Positions 8,747-17,607 are shown, numbered from the stretch's first letter. The stretch: 64,000 nucleotides of DNA from Lachnospiraceae bacterium UBA1818 (GCA_904419285.1 CAJFQZ010000001.1:124001-188000), one strand, 5' to 3'. Notes: a model not told the origin generated them from the letters alone. Program-made: numbers and translations.

Positions 8747-9824
8747 TGTACTCCTCCTGTCTCGCTTTATCTTTTCTGTGTTCTTCCATCTGACAGATCT
8801 GACGGACCGCCTCCAGCAGCCGGTCATTTTCCTCGCTTCTTCTCACCGCGGTCCTGTACCATCCTCTGCCAAGCCCGCTGTAATTAGAACAGTCCCGGAT
8901 CAGGATCCCCCTGTCCTTCAGCAGGCGGAACAGATCATACGGGCTGTGCATGAGGATGAAATTCGCCTGTGACGGAATCACATCGACGCCCCATCCGCTC
9001 AGCTTCTTCTCCATACGCACCCGCTCCCTGCCGGTCAGTTCCCGGGCCGCATATACTCTCTCCCCATCGCCAAGGGCCGCGATCCCCGCCTCCTGTGCGG
9101 GTATGGACACGCTCCACGGCTGACGGACCTGCTGCATCCTCTCCAGCAGCGCTTCATCCGATGTGATCCCATAGCCCAGACGCAGTCCCGGGATCGCATG
9201 GATCTTCGTAAAAGCCTGGACGACAAAGAGGCAGGAATACTTCTCTGTCATCTTCTCCATAGTATAATCCTCCGGCTCTGCGAGGAAATCAATGAAGCAT
9301 TCATCCACAACGAGCCGGATCCCATACCCTTCGCACCGGTCCGCGATCTTTAGCAGAAGCCCTCTGTCGATCGCCTGTCCTGCCGGGTTGGACGGGCTGC
9401 ACAGGAAGACGATATCAGTCTCCGGCGACAGTTCATTCAGGAAATCCTCTGTCAATCGAAAATTATTTTCTTTTTTTAGAAAGTATTCTCGCACTTTGCA
9501 GTCCACAGTCTTCAGCGCCTGCTCATATTCTGAGAATGCAGGGACCGGGATCCCCGCCGTGCGCGGCCTCTCAGCGAGAACAAGTGAAAAGAAGAGATCC
9601 GCCGCGCCGTTTCCCGCGATGATGTGCTCTGCCGGGATTTTCTTCCTTTCAGCCAGCGCTTCCCTTAACCTGCCGCACCGGCTGTCCGGGTATTCCATTG
9701 CCCTCTCCGCGCCCCGTTTCGCCGCATCGATCACCCGCTCTGACGGTCCCAGCGGATTCACATTCACGGAAAAATCAAGCATTCCCTTATATGTATAGAT
9801 GTCTCCCCCGTGTACGTATTCCAT
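8739..9824 (-). CDS. cobD: L-threonine-O-3-phosphate decarboxylase (CobD, PLP-dependent)
   Basis: A 361-residue fold-type I PLP enzyme, related to histidinol-phosphate aminotransferase, that makes (R)-1-amino-2-propanol phosphate for the cobalamin nucleotide loop. Visible features: LDFSVNVNPLGPS at the N-terminus, GNGAADLFF, CSPSNPAGQ, DECFIDF and the Schiff-base lysine in AFTKIHAIPGLRLGY. It sits between cbiB, which uses its product, and cbiP, matching the pathway. The C-terminal KDKARQEEYSG tail encodes the coupling region to cbiP. Confidence 0.94.
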   Translation of the reverse strand: MEYVHGGDIYTYKGMLDFSVNVNPLGPSERVIDAAKRGAERAMEYPDSRCGRLREALAERKKIPAEHIIAGNGAADLFFSLVLAERPRTAGIPVPAFSEYEQALKTVDCKVREYFLKKENNFRLTEDFLNELSPETDIVFLCSPSNPAGQAIDRGLLLKIADRCEGYGIRLVVDECFIDFLAEPEDYTMEKMTEKYSCLFVVQAFTKIHAIPGLRLGYGITSDEALLERMQQVRQPWSVSIPAQEAGIAALGDGERVYAARELTGRERVRMEKKLSGWGVDVIPSQANFILMHSPYDLFRLLKDRGILIRDCSNYSGLGRGWYRTAVRRSEENDRLLEAVRQICQMEEHRKDKARQEEYSG

Positions 9825-9866
9825 TCTTTCCTCCTGTATACTTTCCAGTTTCTTCTAATTATTCAT

Positions 9867-10835
9867 TTACAGAGCAAAAAGGATCGCAGCCTTCACCGCC
9901 CCGAACACCACAAGCATCAGGACTGCCGTCACATACATCAGCTTCCCTGCCCGCCTGATATCCTCCGCTTCGATGGAACGCAGGTCGTCCCCAAGATATT
10001 CTTTTTTATACAGCTTTCCAAAATAAACCGCATCCCCTGCAAGACGGATCCGGAGAGCGCCCGCGCAGACAGCCTCGGTCTGTGCCGCATTGGGGCTTGC
10101 ATGTTTCCGTCGGTCCCGCAGGTAGATCCTCCACGCATTCTTTCCATCCATTCCGGTGAGGAACGCCGCAGTGATCATGAGCAGAGCTGTAATCCTCGAC
10201 GGTATGAAGTTGAACACATCATCCATCCCTGCCGGAAATCTTCCGAAATACAGATATTTCTCATTCTTATATCCCAGCATGGAATCCATCGTATTGACTG
10301 CCTTGTACAGGAACCCGAGCGGCGCTCCTCCCAGAAGCAGGAACAGAAGAGGCGCTGTCACTCCGTCGGATGTATTTTCCGCCACCGTCTCCACAGCTGC
10401 CTTGGTCACCCCCTCATAAGTGAGATTCTCTGTATCCCGTCCCACGATCATGGACACGGCCTTCCTGGCCCCGGGCAGATCGTTCTCCTTCAGCCTGTCA
10501 TAGACCTTCCCACTTTCCTTCACCAGACATCTTGCCGCCAGGATCTGATAGCACCAGAAGCTCTCAACCAAAAACCGCAGCGCAGGGTGTATCATCTGAG
10601 CTCCCAAAAGCACCGCAGAAGGGATCAAAAAAGAAAGCCCTGCCGTCAGAAACCACAGCACGGTTCCCGCCGCCAGCTCTCCTCCCGGCGTCTTCGGGAA
10701 CAGCCTGCGCAGGGTCTTTTCTCCGAATGAAATAAAGTTTCCGATGACCCGGACCGGATGATACAGCCAGACCGGATCGCCGAACAGAAAATCAAGCAGA
10801 AAGCCTGCGATGCAGGCCATAAGTGATATCATCAT
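9867..10835 (-). CDS. cbiB: adenosylcobinamide-phosphate synthase (CbiB)
   Basis: A 322-residue integral membrane enzyme that joins aminopropanol phosphate to adenosylcobyric acid. It shows GFLLDFLFGDPVWLYHPVRVIG at the N-terminus, the conserved ARKAVSMIVGRDT and AAVETVAENTSDGVTAP blocks, and YKAVNTMDSMLGYKNEKY. Several hydrophobic helices are evident. It is the first gene of block 1 and has no riboswitch in front; the upstream gene (a YbaK-like deacylase) ends only 13 bases earlier, so transcription probably comes from further upstream. Confidence 0.95.
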   Translation of the reverse strand: MMISLMACIAGFLLDFLFGDPVWLYHPVRVIGNFISFGEKTLRRLFPKTPGGELAAGTVLWFLTAGLSFLIPSAVLLGAQMIHPALRFLVESFWCYQILAARCLVKESGKVYDRLKENDLPGARKAVSMIVGRDTENLTYEGVTKAAVETVAENTSDGVTAPLLFLLLGGAPLGFLYKAVNTMDSMLGYKNEKYLYFGRFPAGMDDVFNFIPSRITALLMITAAFLTGMDGKNAWRIYLRDRRKHASPNAAQTEAVCAGALRIRLAGDAVYFGKLYKKEYLGDDLRSIEAEDIRRAGKLMYVTAVLMLVVFGAVKAAILFAL

Positions 10836-10848
10836 TTACCGGTTACTC

Positions 10849-11328
10849 CTATTCTGCTATCTCGTCAAGCTGATACCGGATCACTTTTTTCAGATCCTCA
10901 AGGCTCACTTCCACCTGATACCCGATTTTCCCAGCGCTGAAGATGATCCTTCCGTAGTTCTCCGCGCTGCTGTCGATGGTGGTGGCAAACTGCTTCTTCA
11001 TCCCGATTGGCGAGCATCCGCCGTGGATATAGCCGGTCAGAGGAAGAAGTTCCTTCTGCTTGATCATCTCTATACTCTTCTCTCCCACACTGTGGGCCGC
11101 TTTTTTCAAGTTCAGTTCCTTATTCACCGGGACCACGAACACATAATTTGTCTTCGACTTTCCCACCGTGACAAGGGTCTTGAATACCATCCCCGGATCC
11201 TCATTCAGCGCCTCGGCGACTTCCATGCCGTTCACGGCTCCTGTCTGAAGGTAGTTGTAGCTTTTATATTCGATCTTCTTCTGATCCAGTATACGCATGA
11301 CATTTGTCTTTTCGTCTTTTTTGCTCAT
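10849..11328 (-). CDS. ybaK: Cys-tRNA(Pro) deacylase, YbaK/EbsC family
   Basis: A 159-residue editing enzyme expected to hydrolyse mischarged Cys-tRNA(Pro). I use the ATG at 11328 because AGGAG lies seven bases upstream; the longer frame enters the nuclease gene. Family features include KTLVTVGKSKTNYVFVVPVN (about 55-75), the lysine-rich ELNLKKAA, and the GYIHGGCSPIGMKKQF motif characteristic of the bacterial YbaK group. It is unrelated to cobalamin but lies directly upstream of cbiB with almost no gap, so it may share a transcript. Confidence 0.93.
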   Translation of the reverse strand: MSKKDEKTNVMRILDQKKIEYKSYNYLQTGAVNGMEVAEALNEDPGMVFKTLVTVGKSKTNYVFVVPVNKELNLKKAAHSVGEKSIEMIKQKELLPLTGYIHGGCSPIGMKKQFATTIDSSAENYGRIIFSAGKIGYQVEVSLEDLKKVIRYQLDEIAE

Positions 11329-11347
11329 CTGTCTGCTCCTTTTTTGT

Positions 11348-13201
11348 TCAATGCTTTTTTCTGCTCTCAAAGTAAAGAAAGCTGTCGATCGGATCCAGGA
11401 TATCTGCAAAATCCTCCCTCGGCGCAGCATCAATGTACCGCCTTAAGATCTCCTGCTCATTTTCCTTATATTTTCCGTAATAGATATCGTACAGATTATG
11501 TCCTCTGAGATAGATTTTAATTTCTTCCATATACTGTTTTATATCTTCCACACTCTCTATATCCCTGCCGATCACTTCTGTCAGCTTCTGTCCGCTCCTC
11601 AGCCGGTGCAGATATTCCTTCCATTTTTCCAGAAAGATCTCGTAGAACTGCTCTTCTGATTCCAGCACTCCGATCTGCGCCATAACTTTCGGATCGAGAA
11701 AATAATTTTCAAAGGAATAGTACTTCAGCACAAGTACATTTTTCTCCGTCACCCGGGGAAGCCGGTCCACATCCTCCTCATCCCGGCGCGCATAGTAACT
11801 GCAGAGCTGCCGCTTCAGATCCTCCCGGTCCCTGCCGTCTCCGTCCCGGATCATGAGGAAATTATCTTTGATATAGACCTGATTCATATATTTCAGATTC
11901 GCATAGGTCTTGATATTGGTACAGCTGTTCGTCGTGATGATCGCAATCCGTGAGAGATTTCCTTCGCTGTCATATGTCTCGGAATAATACTTCCGGATGA
12001 GAAGAGGCAGTCTGCTCTTGTCCTGCTTTCCTTCCACGATGAACACAAAATTCACGTTCATCAGGTCATTTGCCGAGTACCCCAGGTCGTCCAGCACGGC
12101 GCTGATGTCCGTCTTCTCCCTCACATCTGAGAATCCGTCCTGATCCAGGTACACCTGCCGGATCTGCCTGCTGCTGAAGTTCGGGAGCAGATTCGGCGAA
12201 TGGGTGGAGAACATCACCTGGTTCTTCCGGGACAGCCTGTACAGGATATCTCCTGACACCTTCTGAAGCTTCGGATGGAGAAATATCTCCGGATCTTCCA
12301 CAAGAATAAGATCCGCATTCCGCCGCCCCTCTTCCTCATAGGTTTCAAGCAGCGAGAGCATGTAGATACTGCGCATTCCCTTCCCCATGCCTGTCAGCGG
12401 CCATTTCTCCTGCTGCCCGGCGCGCCGGATCCCGGCCCCCACCGACAGGGTGCGCTCCACATCCAGGTTCATGGAATACACGATCTCATCCCGCCCGCCG
12501 TTCTTCCGGAAGTTCTCATTCACCCTCCGAGAAAATGTGTCCAGATTCAGATTGTACAGCTTGTACTCCAGAAGCTTCGCCGCCTCAAAGGCGTTCAGCT
12601 CCTCCGGAGTCTTCTTCTGGATCAGCCCGATACAGGAAAAGCAGTGGTTGCATTTCTTCGCCATATCGAACATACAGCACCCGGAACGCATCTGCTTTAA
12701 CAGTTCATCCTCCTGCAAAAGAAGCAGATCAGCCTGAAACTTCTCCAGGTTCCGCTCTGCGTCCATATAGTAGATATGAGGAAAAATGCGCGGGATATAG
12801 CTGTTGTTCTTCTGATGCCCGTCGCTGTAGCGCACCCGTCCTTCCCGGTTCACGGAGAACTCAAAGATCAGTTCCCCTTCCTGATACGAAGGCAGCTTCC
12901 TCTGGAAGTCCCTGTACCACGCCTCATACCTGCGGTAAGTGCTGACGATCCCGTACCTGTGGAACCTCTGCAGATCCTCCTGCGTGATCTGAAGCGTGAC
13001 CATGATCTCGATGTTCGGATAATTCTCATGAAAATCTTCCTCACGCACAGCATAGTCGCCGCCCACAGCCCGCACCGCATCGAGAACGGCGGTCTTTCCC
13101 GTGTCGTTCTTTCCCACAAGGATCAGGGCATTTTCGATATCCCCGATATGCATGTCTCTGATCGATTTAAAGTTCCGAATCCACAGATCCGTGATCTGCA
13201 T
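11348..13201 (-). CDS. OLD-like ATP-dependent endonuclease (AAA ATPase plus TOPRIM)
   Basis: A 617-residue protein with an SMC/ABC-type ATPase followed by a TOPRIM nuclease domain. The ATPase has LWIRNFKSIRDMHI at the start, Walker A GKNDTGKT (about 32-39), Walker B/D-loop LILVEDPEIFLHPKLQ and the switch histidine in MFSTHSPNLL. TOPRIM elements are FIVEGKQDKSRLP and the acidic IRDGDGRDRED. A cysteine cluster, CCMFDMAKKCNHCFSC, suggests a metal site that is not general in the family. OLD proteins act in phage exclusion or DNA repair; the partner genes of Gabija-type systems are not adjacent. Role here is open. Confidence 0.82.
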   Translation of the reverse strand: MQITDLWIRNFKSIRDMHIGDIENALILVGKNDTGKTAVLDAVRAVGGDYAVREEDFHENYPNIEIMVTLQITQEDLQRFHRYGIVSTYRRYEAWYRDFQRKLPSYQEGELIFEFSVNREGRVRYSDGHQKNNSYIPRIFPHIYYMDAERNLEKFQADLLLLQEDELLKQMRSGCCMFDMAKKCNHCFSCIGLIQKKTPEELNAFEAAKLLEYKLYNLNLDTFSRRVNENFRKNGGRDEIVYSMNLDVERTLSVGAGIRRAGQQEKWPLTGMGKGMRSIYMLSLLETYEEEGRRNADLILVEDPEIFLHPKLQKVSGDILYRLSRKNQVMFSTHSPNLLPNFSSRQIRQVYLDQDGFSDVREKTDISAVLDDLGYSANDLMNVNFVFIVEGKQDKSRLPLLIRKYYSETYDSEGNLSRIAIITTNSCTNIKTYANLKYMNQVYIKDNFLMIRDGDGRDREDLKRQLCSYYARRDEEDVDRLPRVTEKNVLVLKYYSFENYFLDPKVMAQIGVLESEEQFYEIFLEKWKEYLHRLRSGQKLTEVIGRDIESVEDIKQYMEEIKIYLRGHNLYDIYYGKYKENEQEILRRYIDAAPREDFADILDPIDSFLYFESRKKH

Positions 13202-13214
13202 CCCGCCGCCTCCT

Positions 13215-14156
13215 TTACTTCTGAAGCGCTTTCAGCCCCTCATACATCTTCTCCGTCACCGGAACACTGATCCCCAGCCGCTCCGCTTCCTGCACGATAT
13301 AGCCGCTGAAGGTCTCCACCTCTGCCCGCTTTCCGGCGCGGATGTCCCGCTGGAGCGAGCTGGTCGCATCCTCTGCCAGCTCATAGTAGAACCTGTGCAT
13401 GATGGCGTCCACATGCTCCTGCTTCACTCCCACGCCCTTTGCCAGAGCGACTTCATAAGCCTCCCGCACCAGGGCCTCGTATTCCTTCGCCTTCACCGGA
13501 TCGCTCCTGAGCTGTCCGATAGCATTGTCATAGTATGCACTCTCCGTATTGTACGCACAGTTCAGGATATATTTGCGCCAGATCTCCACTTCGATATCAT
13601 CTGCAGTCTGATAGTCAATGTCCGCGCCCCGCAGGATCTCCGCCGTTTCTTCCACCTTTTTCCGCTGTGCTTCATCCGCATTCTTGATTCCGATGCGCAG
13701 ATTGGCGAAATCTCCCTGCTGGGTGATCGAATAGTCTTCATTTGCGAATGCCACGATATAAATCAGCGAATCTACCACAGTTCCCTTTCCCAGAAGATTT
13801 CTGATCCGATCGCCCGGATCCACTCCGTTCATGACAGGAATGATGACTGTATCCTCTGTCACGGCGTGCTCCATCTCACGGCAGACTTCCTCAAGGGAAT
13901 AGTTCTTCACGCAGACAAAAATATAGTCCTGCTCTCCCATTTCGCTGACCGTGACCACCCGCTCCGGCCTCACCCGGATTTCTCCCTTATACTCACTGTG
14001 CAGCACAAGCCCGTTCTCAAGGATGGATTCCCTTCTGCTGCCTCTTGCCGCCATCGTCAGATGGCCGCACACTCTGCCCAGCATTCCCGCCAGATAGCCG
14101 CCCACGCCGCCGATGCCCACGACAGCGATCCGCTTGTCCAATATTTCCTGATTCAT
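13215..14156 (-). CDS. panE: 2-dehydropantoate 2-reductase (ketopantoate reductase family)
   Basis: A 313-residue NADPH-dependent reductase of the ApbA/PanE family, a step toward pantothenate and coenzyme A. Start 14156 has GGAG seven bases upstream; the longer frame lacks the family N-terminus. The Rossmann loop is RIAVVGIGGVGGYLAG, and the C-terminal helical domain contains the family segments KYILNCAYNTESAYY and TSSLQRDIRAGKRAEVE. Paralogues are common in Clostridiales, so another 2-keto acid is possible. It lies 13 bases before the OLD-like nuclease with no obvious link. Confidence 0.88.
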   Translation of the reverse strand: MNQEILDKRIAVVGIGGVGGYLAGMLGRVCGHLTMAARGSRRESILENGLVLHSEYKGEIRVRPERVVTVSEMGEQDYIFVCVKNYSLEEVCREMEHAVTEDTVIIPVMNGVDPGDRIRNLLGKGTVVDSLIYIVAFANEDYSITQQGDFANLRIGIKNADEAQRKKVEETAEILRGADIDYQTADDIEVEIWRKYILNCAYNTESAYYDNAIGQLRSDPVKAKEYEALVREAYEVALAKGVGVKQEHVDAIMHRFYYELAEDATSSLQRDIRAGKRAEVETFSGYIVQEAERLGISVPVTEKMYEGLKALQK

Positions 14157-14261
14157 TTTTTGTCTCCATTCTTTCTGTTTTACGAAAATGATCCGCTTAC
14201 ACCAGACGCCTGCTGTCCGGCGCGGCTTCTTCACTTCCCGGCCTTCTGCTGAGGAAGCTCG

Positions 14262-15086
14262 TCAGAACTCCATCTGCAGTCCCGTCCTGAGCTGATGCAC
14301 TCTGTCTCCCAGTTCTTCGCGCATGATGCCGTACGCTTCATCTCCGGTGCAGTGTCCTGTAAATATTTCCTCAACTCCGGTCCTGCGGATCCTCTCCGAA
14401 ATTTCCCTGACATATTTTTCCGACTTATTGTGCAGATGAAATCCGCCGATCAGCGCCCGCACCTTCCTTCCCGGAAACGCGGCGGCAGCTTCACTGATCA
14501 CAGTGTCCGCACCGCCGTGGGAACAGCTGTTAAAAACGACGATTCCGCCCGGCGTCTCAAACACAAGACTCTGCTCATGAGCAAAGCAGTCCGCGACCCA
14601 GCTTCCCTCTTCCTTCAGGAACATCTTCTCTCTCCTGCCGGCCTGCTCCAGCCCCGGCGTCCTGTGGGAGAGCAGCCAGACTCCCTCCACGATTTCCAGA
14701 TCACCGGACACGTAAGCCAGCCTGTCCCTGTATTTCCTCAGAAATCCTTCCCGGATGCCGATGTACTTCCAGTCCCCTTCCTTGATCCTGTAGCAGTTCT
14801 CCCTGCAGCCCTCTCGTAGATACAGCCGCGCCCTGCTGTTGCACTCAAAAAAGGTCTCCATGCCGTCCGCATGATCGTAGTGGGCATGTGAGAGCACCGC
14901 ATAGTCCACTTCCTCCAGCGGAAGTCCCAGTTTCCGCGCATTCTCTGCAAACAGCGCGGACTGCCCGGCGTCAAGAAGGATCCTTGCCTCCCCATACTCG
15001 ATGAAAAAGCTCAGTCCCCACTCTCCCTGTATCGTATCATTTCCTATGTTACTTCCAATATTGTCCACCAAAACCGTCGCTCTCAT
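14262..15086 (-). CDS. MBL-fold metallo-hydrolase
   Basis: A 274-residue metallo-beta-lactamase fold protein. The metal motif HAHYDH is in VLSHAHYDHADGMETFF (about residues 60-75), with later ligands in CSHGGAD and GGFHLHN and a terminal GHCTGDEA. This pattern resembles the subgroup annotated as dihydropteridine or ribofuranosylaminobenzene-phosphate synthase-like, but these are usually generic hydrolases. An AAGGAGG ribosome binding site precedes the start. It is followed by a 105-base gap before panE. Substrate unknown. Confidence 0.85.
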   Translation of the reverse strand: MRATVLVDNIGSNIGNDTIQGEWGLSFFIEYGEARILLDAGQSALFAENARKLGLPLEEVDYAVLSHAHYDHADGMETFFECNSRARLYLREGCRENCYRIKEGDWKYIGIREGFLRKYRDRLAYVSGDLEIVEGVWLLSHRTPGLEQAGRREKMFLKEEGSWVADCFAHEQSLVFETPGGIVVFNSCSHGGADTVISEAAAAFPGRKVRALIGGFHLHNKSEKYVREISERIRRTGVEEIFTGHCTGDEAYGIMREELGDRVHQLRTGLQMEF

Positions 15087-15140
15087 GGCTTCCTCCTTGT
15101 TCTCCGCGAAACCGCGGCGGCTGTAAAGTCCGTCTTTCCT

Positions 15141-15632
15141 CTATTCCGGTAAATAGATCGATCTGAGCATATGCGTTCCGCTTTCCGTCTGAAACACCCG
15201 CTCGCAGAAATTCCGGATCGACTCCTCGCTGTACTGTGACTCATCTGCATTTACCAGATAATCCGCCTCCAGAAGGATCTGATAATCCATCCCTTGGACA
15301 TCAGTATATGTATGGTGATGTGTAACCAGATAGATCACTCTCTCCTCCTGATCCGCCGGGAGCGCGAACTCTGACAGGAAGATCCTCAGCAGAGCTTCGC
15401 TCTCCGCTTCCTGATGATTTCCGCTCGTATTTCCATACTTTTCCCGACAGAGAGGGCATGCGATGTCGTGGACGATCGCCGCGATCTCAAGCGTATCCTG
15501 GGTCTTCTCATCCAGCCCCTCCAGCTTTCCGATGGTCTGTGCATAAGCGTACACCTTCAGGAAATGCCGCACATCGGACTTGTTTCCTTTATAAAAATCT
15601 ATCATCTTATTGATCATTCTTGCTTTCAGCAT
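15141..15632 (-). CDS. HD-domain phosphohydrolase
   Basis: A 163-residue HD-superfamily protein. I choose the ATG at 15632, preceded by AAGGGATG at good spacing; an ATG at 15641 is also possible. HD-type metal ligands are visible: H in RHFLKVYAYA, HD in IAAIVHDIACP, and HHHTYTDV further on. Such small stand-alone HD proteins are usually nucleotide or phosphate-ester hydrolases. No partner gene suggests a specific role. Confidence 0.82.
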   Translation of the reverse strand: MLKARMINKMIDFYKGNKSDVRHFLKVYAYAQTIGKLEGLDEKTQDTLEIAAIVHDIACPLCREKYGNTSGNHQEAESEALLRIFLSEFALPADQEERVIYLVTHHHTYTDVQGMDYQILLEADYLVNADESQYSEESIRNFCERVFQTESGTHMLRSIYLPE

Positions 15633-15730
15633 ATCTGTCATCCCTTTCGCTGTTGCTGTATTATTTTCGGCTTTTCCGCCATAGAGACATTCTATCTCCG
15701 ACGGAAAGGGAAAGCAAGAGATTTTGTGTC

Positions 15731-15934
15731 TCAATTGTCTTTTTCAACGTATGTTTCCGTCTTCTTTTTCAGATCAGAAACATAGCTGAGCTGCTGCTTT
15801 CTCAGATATCTGCCGGCAAAGGGCCGAAGAAAAAATTTCTTCACAGTGACCTTCTCTGTAAAGTCGATCGTTGTCCTTCCCCGATGATCATAGAAGATCC
15901 CCGTCCAGTGACCTTTTATATTCTCATTTTCCAC
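15731..15934 (-). pseudogene. C-terminal remnant of an SRPBCC-fold protein
   Basis: A 67-residue open frame starting at a GTG with no convincing ribosome binding site. TTIDFTEKVTVKKFF and RPFAGRYLRKQQ resemble the last strands and C-terminal helix of SRPBCC (START-like) proteins, which are about 140-150 residues long. The N-terminal half is missing, and a terminator hairpin lies immediately upstream, so this looks like a 5'-truncated leftover rather than an expressed gene. Confidence 0.45.
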
Positions 15935-15949
15935 ATCAAATTTATCCGT

Positions 15950-15987
15950 AAAAAATATAAGACGCTGTGATTTCTATCTTCACAGCG
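15950..15987 (-). terminator. intrinsic terminator of the XRE/membrane-protein operon
   Basis: On the minus strand, CGCTGTGA pairs with TCACAGCG (15963-15970 with 15980-15987) around a nine-base loop, followed by TTATATTTTTT. It lies 27 bases after the last gene of the operon. Confidence 0.75.
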
Positions 15988-16013
15988 CCCGCAGATAATT
16001 CAGCACCCATCTC

Positions 16014-16316
16014 CTAAAAATTGAAATACGGCAGTTCCCGGAACTCTTCCGAAAGTTCTTCGCCCAGTCCGGTCCATCCGAGATTTTTAACGGCCGCAGA
16101 CTTTTCGTTAGGGAATTTATACTTGTTCAGATAATCAATAAAATCTGCCTCGCTGTAACATACACCGGCTCCCATTCTGTATTTTGCAGCCTGCGGACTA
16201 TGCCACAGCCAGTCGTCGCAGAATTCTATGCAGTACTTTTCAAGATTATCAGCAACAATATCTGGAACCAGGTATATGATGCTGTCCCCATCCGCACTGA
16301 GGATCACTTTTTTCAC
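16014..16316 (-). CDS. conserved hypothetical protein, 100 residues
   Basis: I start at the GTG at 16316 because GAAGGAGGTG is optimally placed; a longer frame overlaps the preceding gene without a binding site. The product begins MKKVILSADGDSIIYLVPD and contains a Trp/Cys-rich middle (YCIEFCDDWLWHSP) and a C-terminal FPNEKSAAVKNLGW. I recognise this as a widespread small Firmicute protein of unknown function, cytoplasmic and without membrane segments. It is the last gene of a four-gene unit led by an XRE regulator. Confidence 0.7.
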   Translation of the reverse strand: MKKVILSADGDSIIYLVPDIVADNLEKYCIEFCDDWLWHSPQAAKYRMGAGVCYSEADFIDYLNKYKFPNEKSAAVKNLGWTGLGEELSEEFRELPYFNF

Positions 16317-16329
16317 GCTGCACCTCCTT

Positions 16330-16752
16330 CTAACGCCTGAGCGAATTTCCAAATGAAGCCAGTTTCCCGCAGGACTCATATTCTGTCCTGTATCCCGTAT
16401 CATTGATCACAAGGAACGGGTTAAATGCATTGACAGTAACCTGGCTTCCATCCGTTTTAGTTATTGTAAAGATCACGGACTGCCCATTATAAGTTCTATA
16501 GGATCCGTCTCTTCTGTAAATCACTACGTTGTTTAAGATATCTGTCAGTTTCTCGATCTCGTTTCTGTCCAGCGTGATCGTGTCACCCGGAGGCAGAAAC
16601 TCTACGGATGCCTCTTTAATATCCGAGGCTTCCAGATCTTCAAAGGGCCTTCTGCCGATCAATGATCTGACAGCAAATACAGACGCCAGCACAGCAAGAA
16701 TGAGCACAGCTGCCAGGATGAGCACGTTCTTCCTTTTCTTTCTTTTTCCCAT
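16330..16752 (-). CDS. hypothetical membrane-anchored protein, 140 residues
   Basis: Starts at MGKRKKRKN behind AAGGAGAGG. A basic N-terminus is followed by one hydrophobic helix (about 9-32), then an extracytoplasmic domain of about 105 residues. The domain has recognisable ITLDRNEIEKLTDILNNVVIY and SQVTVNAFNPFLVINDTGYR segments, suggestive of a small mixed alpha-beta domain. No enzymatic motif is seen. It is third in the XRE-led operon, probably exposed at the outer face of the membrane. Confidence 0.7.
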   Translation of the reverse strand: MGKRKKRKNVLILAAVLILAVLASVFAVRSLIGRRPFEDLEASDIKEASVEFLPPGDTITLDRNEIEKLTDILNNVVIYRRDGSYRTYNGQSVIFTITKTDGSQVTVNAFNPFLVINDTGYRTEYESCGKLASFGNSLRR

Positions 16753-16762
16753 ACCCCTCTCC

Positions 16763-16951
16763 TTATCGCTTTCTCTCAAACGGAGCGACTGCCAGCACAA
16801 CCATAACGAGCAGATAAACGCCGTACAATGTGTACGTTATCGCATTCCCCCACGGAAAGCTGGCCTCAGGATGATTCAATGCATACAGGGAAAACAAGAC
16901 AGCCGCTGCAAACATCACCGCTGATATAATCCTGGAAATCTTCTTCGTCAT
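16763..16951 (-). CDS. small two-helix membrane protein, 62 residues
   Basis: Start 16951 is chosen because GGGGGTG lies six bases upstream; a GTG nine bases earlier overlaps that binding site. The protein has two hydrophobic segments (about 9-25 and 37-55) and ends in basic FERKR. It follows the XRE regulator gene by five bases. The product could work with the membrane part of the regulator, but this is inference from adjacency. Confidence 0.65.
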   Translation of the reverse strand: MTKKISRIISAVMFAAAVLFSLYALNHPEASFPWGNAITYTLYGVYLLVMVVLAVAPFERKR

Positions 16952-16956
16952 CGCAT

Positions 16957-17607
16957 TCACCCCCTCTTTTTTCTTTTTAAATCCGCACAGTGAACAGCAT
17001 ACCCGATCCCCATACCAATCAGAGAAATCGCAGCACCGACCGCTGTCATTCCGAATTCCGGCAGATTGAACTTATTGAACGTAATCATATTTGCCGCGCT
17101 GAAAGTCGCGTATTCTGCAAACATGTACATCACTCCAAAGCCAAGTGCGAAGAGCCATTTATATTTTCCCCAGTGATTTCCGCTTCCGATCAGCAGGGAA
17201 ATCCAGAATGTGGCAGCCGGAAGCACCACCCACAGATATAAGATACTGTAGCCCATCGCGTCATCTCCGTCTGTAAAAAACCAGAACGCAAAGAGCGACA
17301 TCGTCCATATCAGGAGATAGACAGCGAGCAGGATCAGCCTTGACAGCCGGTTTCTGGTTTTCACCGTATTCGTGCTTTCCTCAAGATAATCCAGATAATC
17401 TGACATAGGTCTCTCCTCCTTCAGAAGCCGGTCGAGACTGATGTCATATAAGTCGCTCATTCTGACCACGCTTACAATGTCAGGATACGTTTTTCCGTTC
17501 TCCCAGTTCGAGATCGTCTGTCTGCTGACACTGAGCGCCTCCGCAGCCTGTTCCTGCGTAAGGCCCGATTTCACGCGTGCGTCCCTGATCTTTGCCCCTA
17601 TATCCAT
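16957..17607 (-). CDS. XRE-family regulator with membrane-spanning C-terminus
   Basis: A 216-residue protein. Residues 1-65 are a Cro/C1-type helix-turn-helix (IRDARVKSGLTQEQAAEALSVSRQTISNWENG). Residues about 85-210 contain four hydrophobic segments, so the DNA-binding domain is tethered to the membrane. This architecture occurs repeatedly in Firmicutes and suggests sensing of envelope or small-molecule signals. It leads a tight operon with two small membrane or secreted proteins and one cytoplasmic protein, all of unknown function. Confidence 0.85.
   Translation of the reverse strand: MDIGAKIRDARVKSGLTQEQAAEALSVSRQTISNWENGKTYPDIVSVVRMSDLYDISLDRLLKEERPMSDYLDYLEESTNTVKTRNRLSRLILLAVYLLIWTMSLFAFWFFTDGDDAMGYSILYLWVVLPAATFWISLLIGSGNHWGKYKWLFALGFGVMYMFAEYATFSAANMITFNKFNLPEFGMTAVGAAISLIGMGIGYAVHCADLKRKKRG

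Noticed and set aside
11348..13201. Gabija (GajA) system
   Set aside because: No UvrD-like GajB gene is adjacent; neighbours are panE and YbaK.
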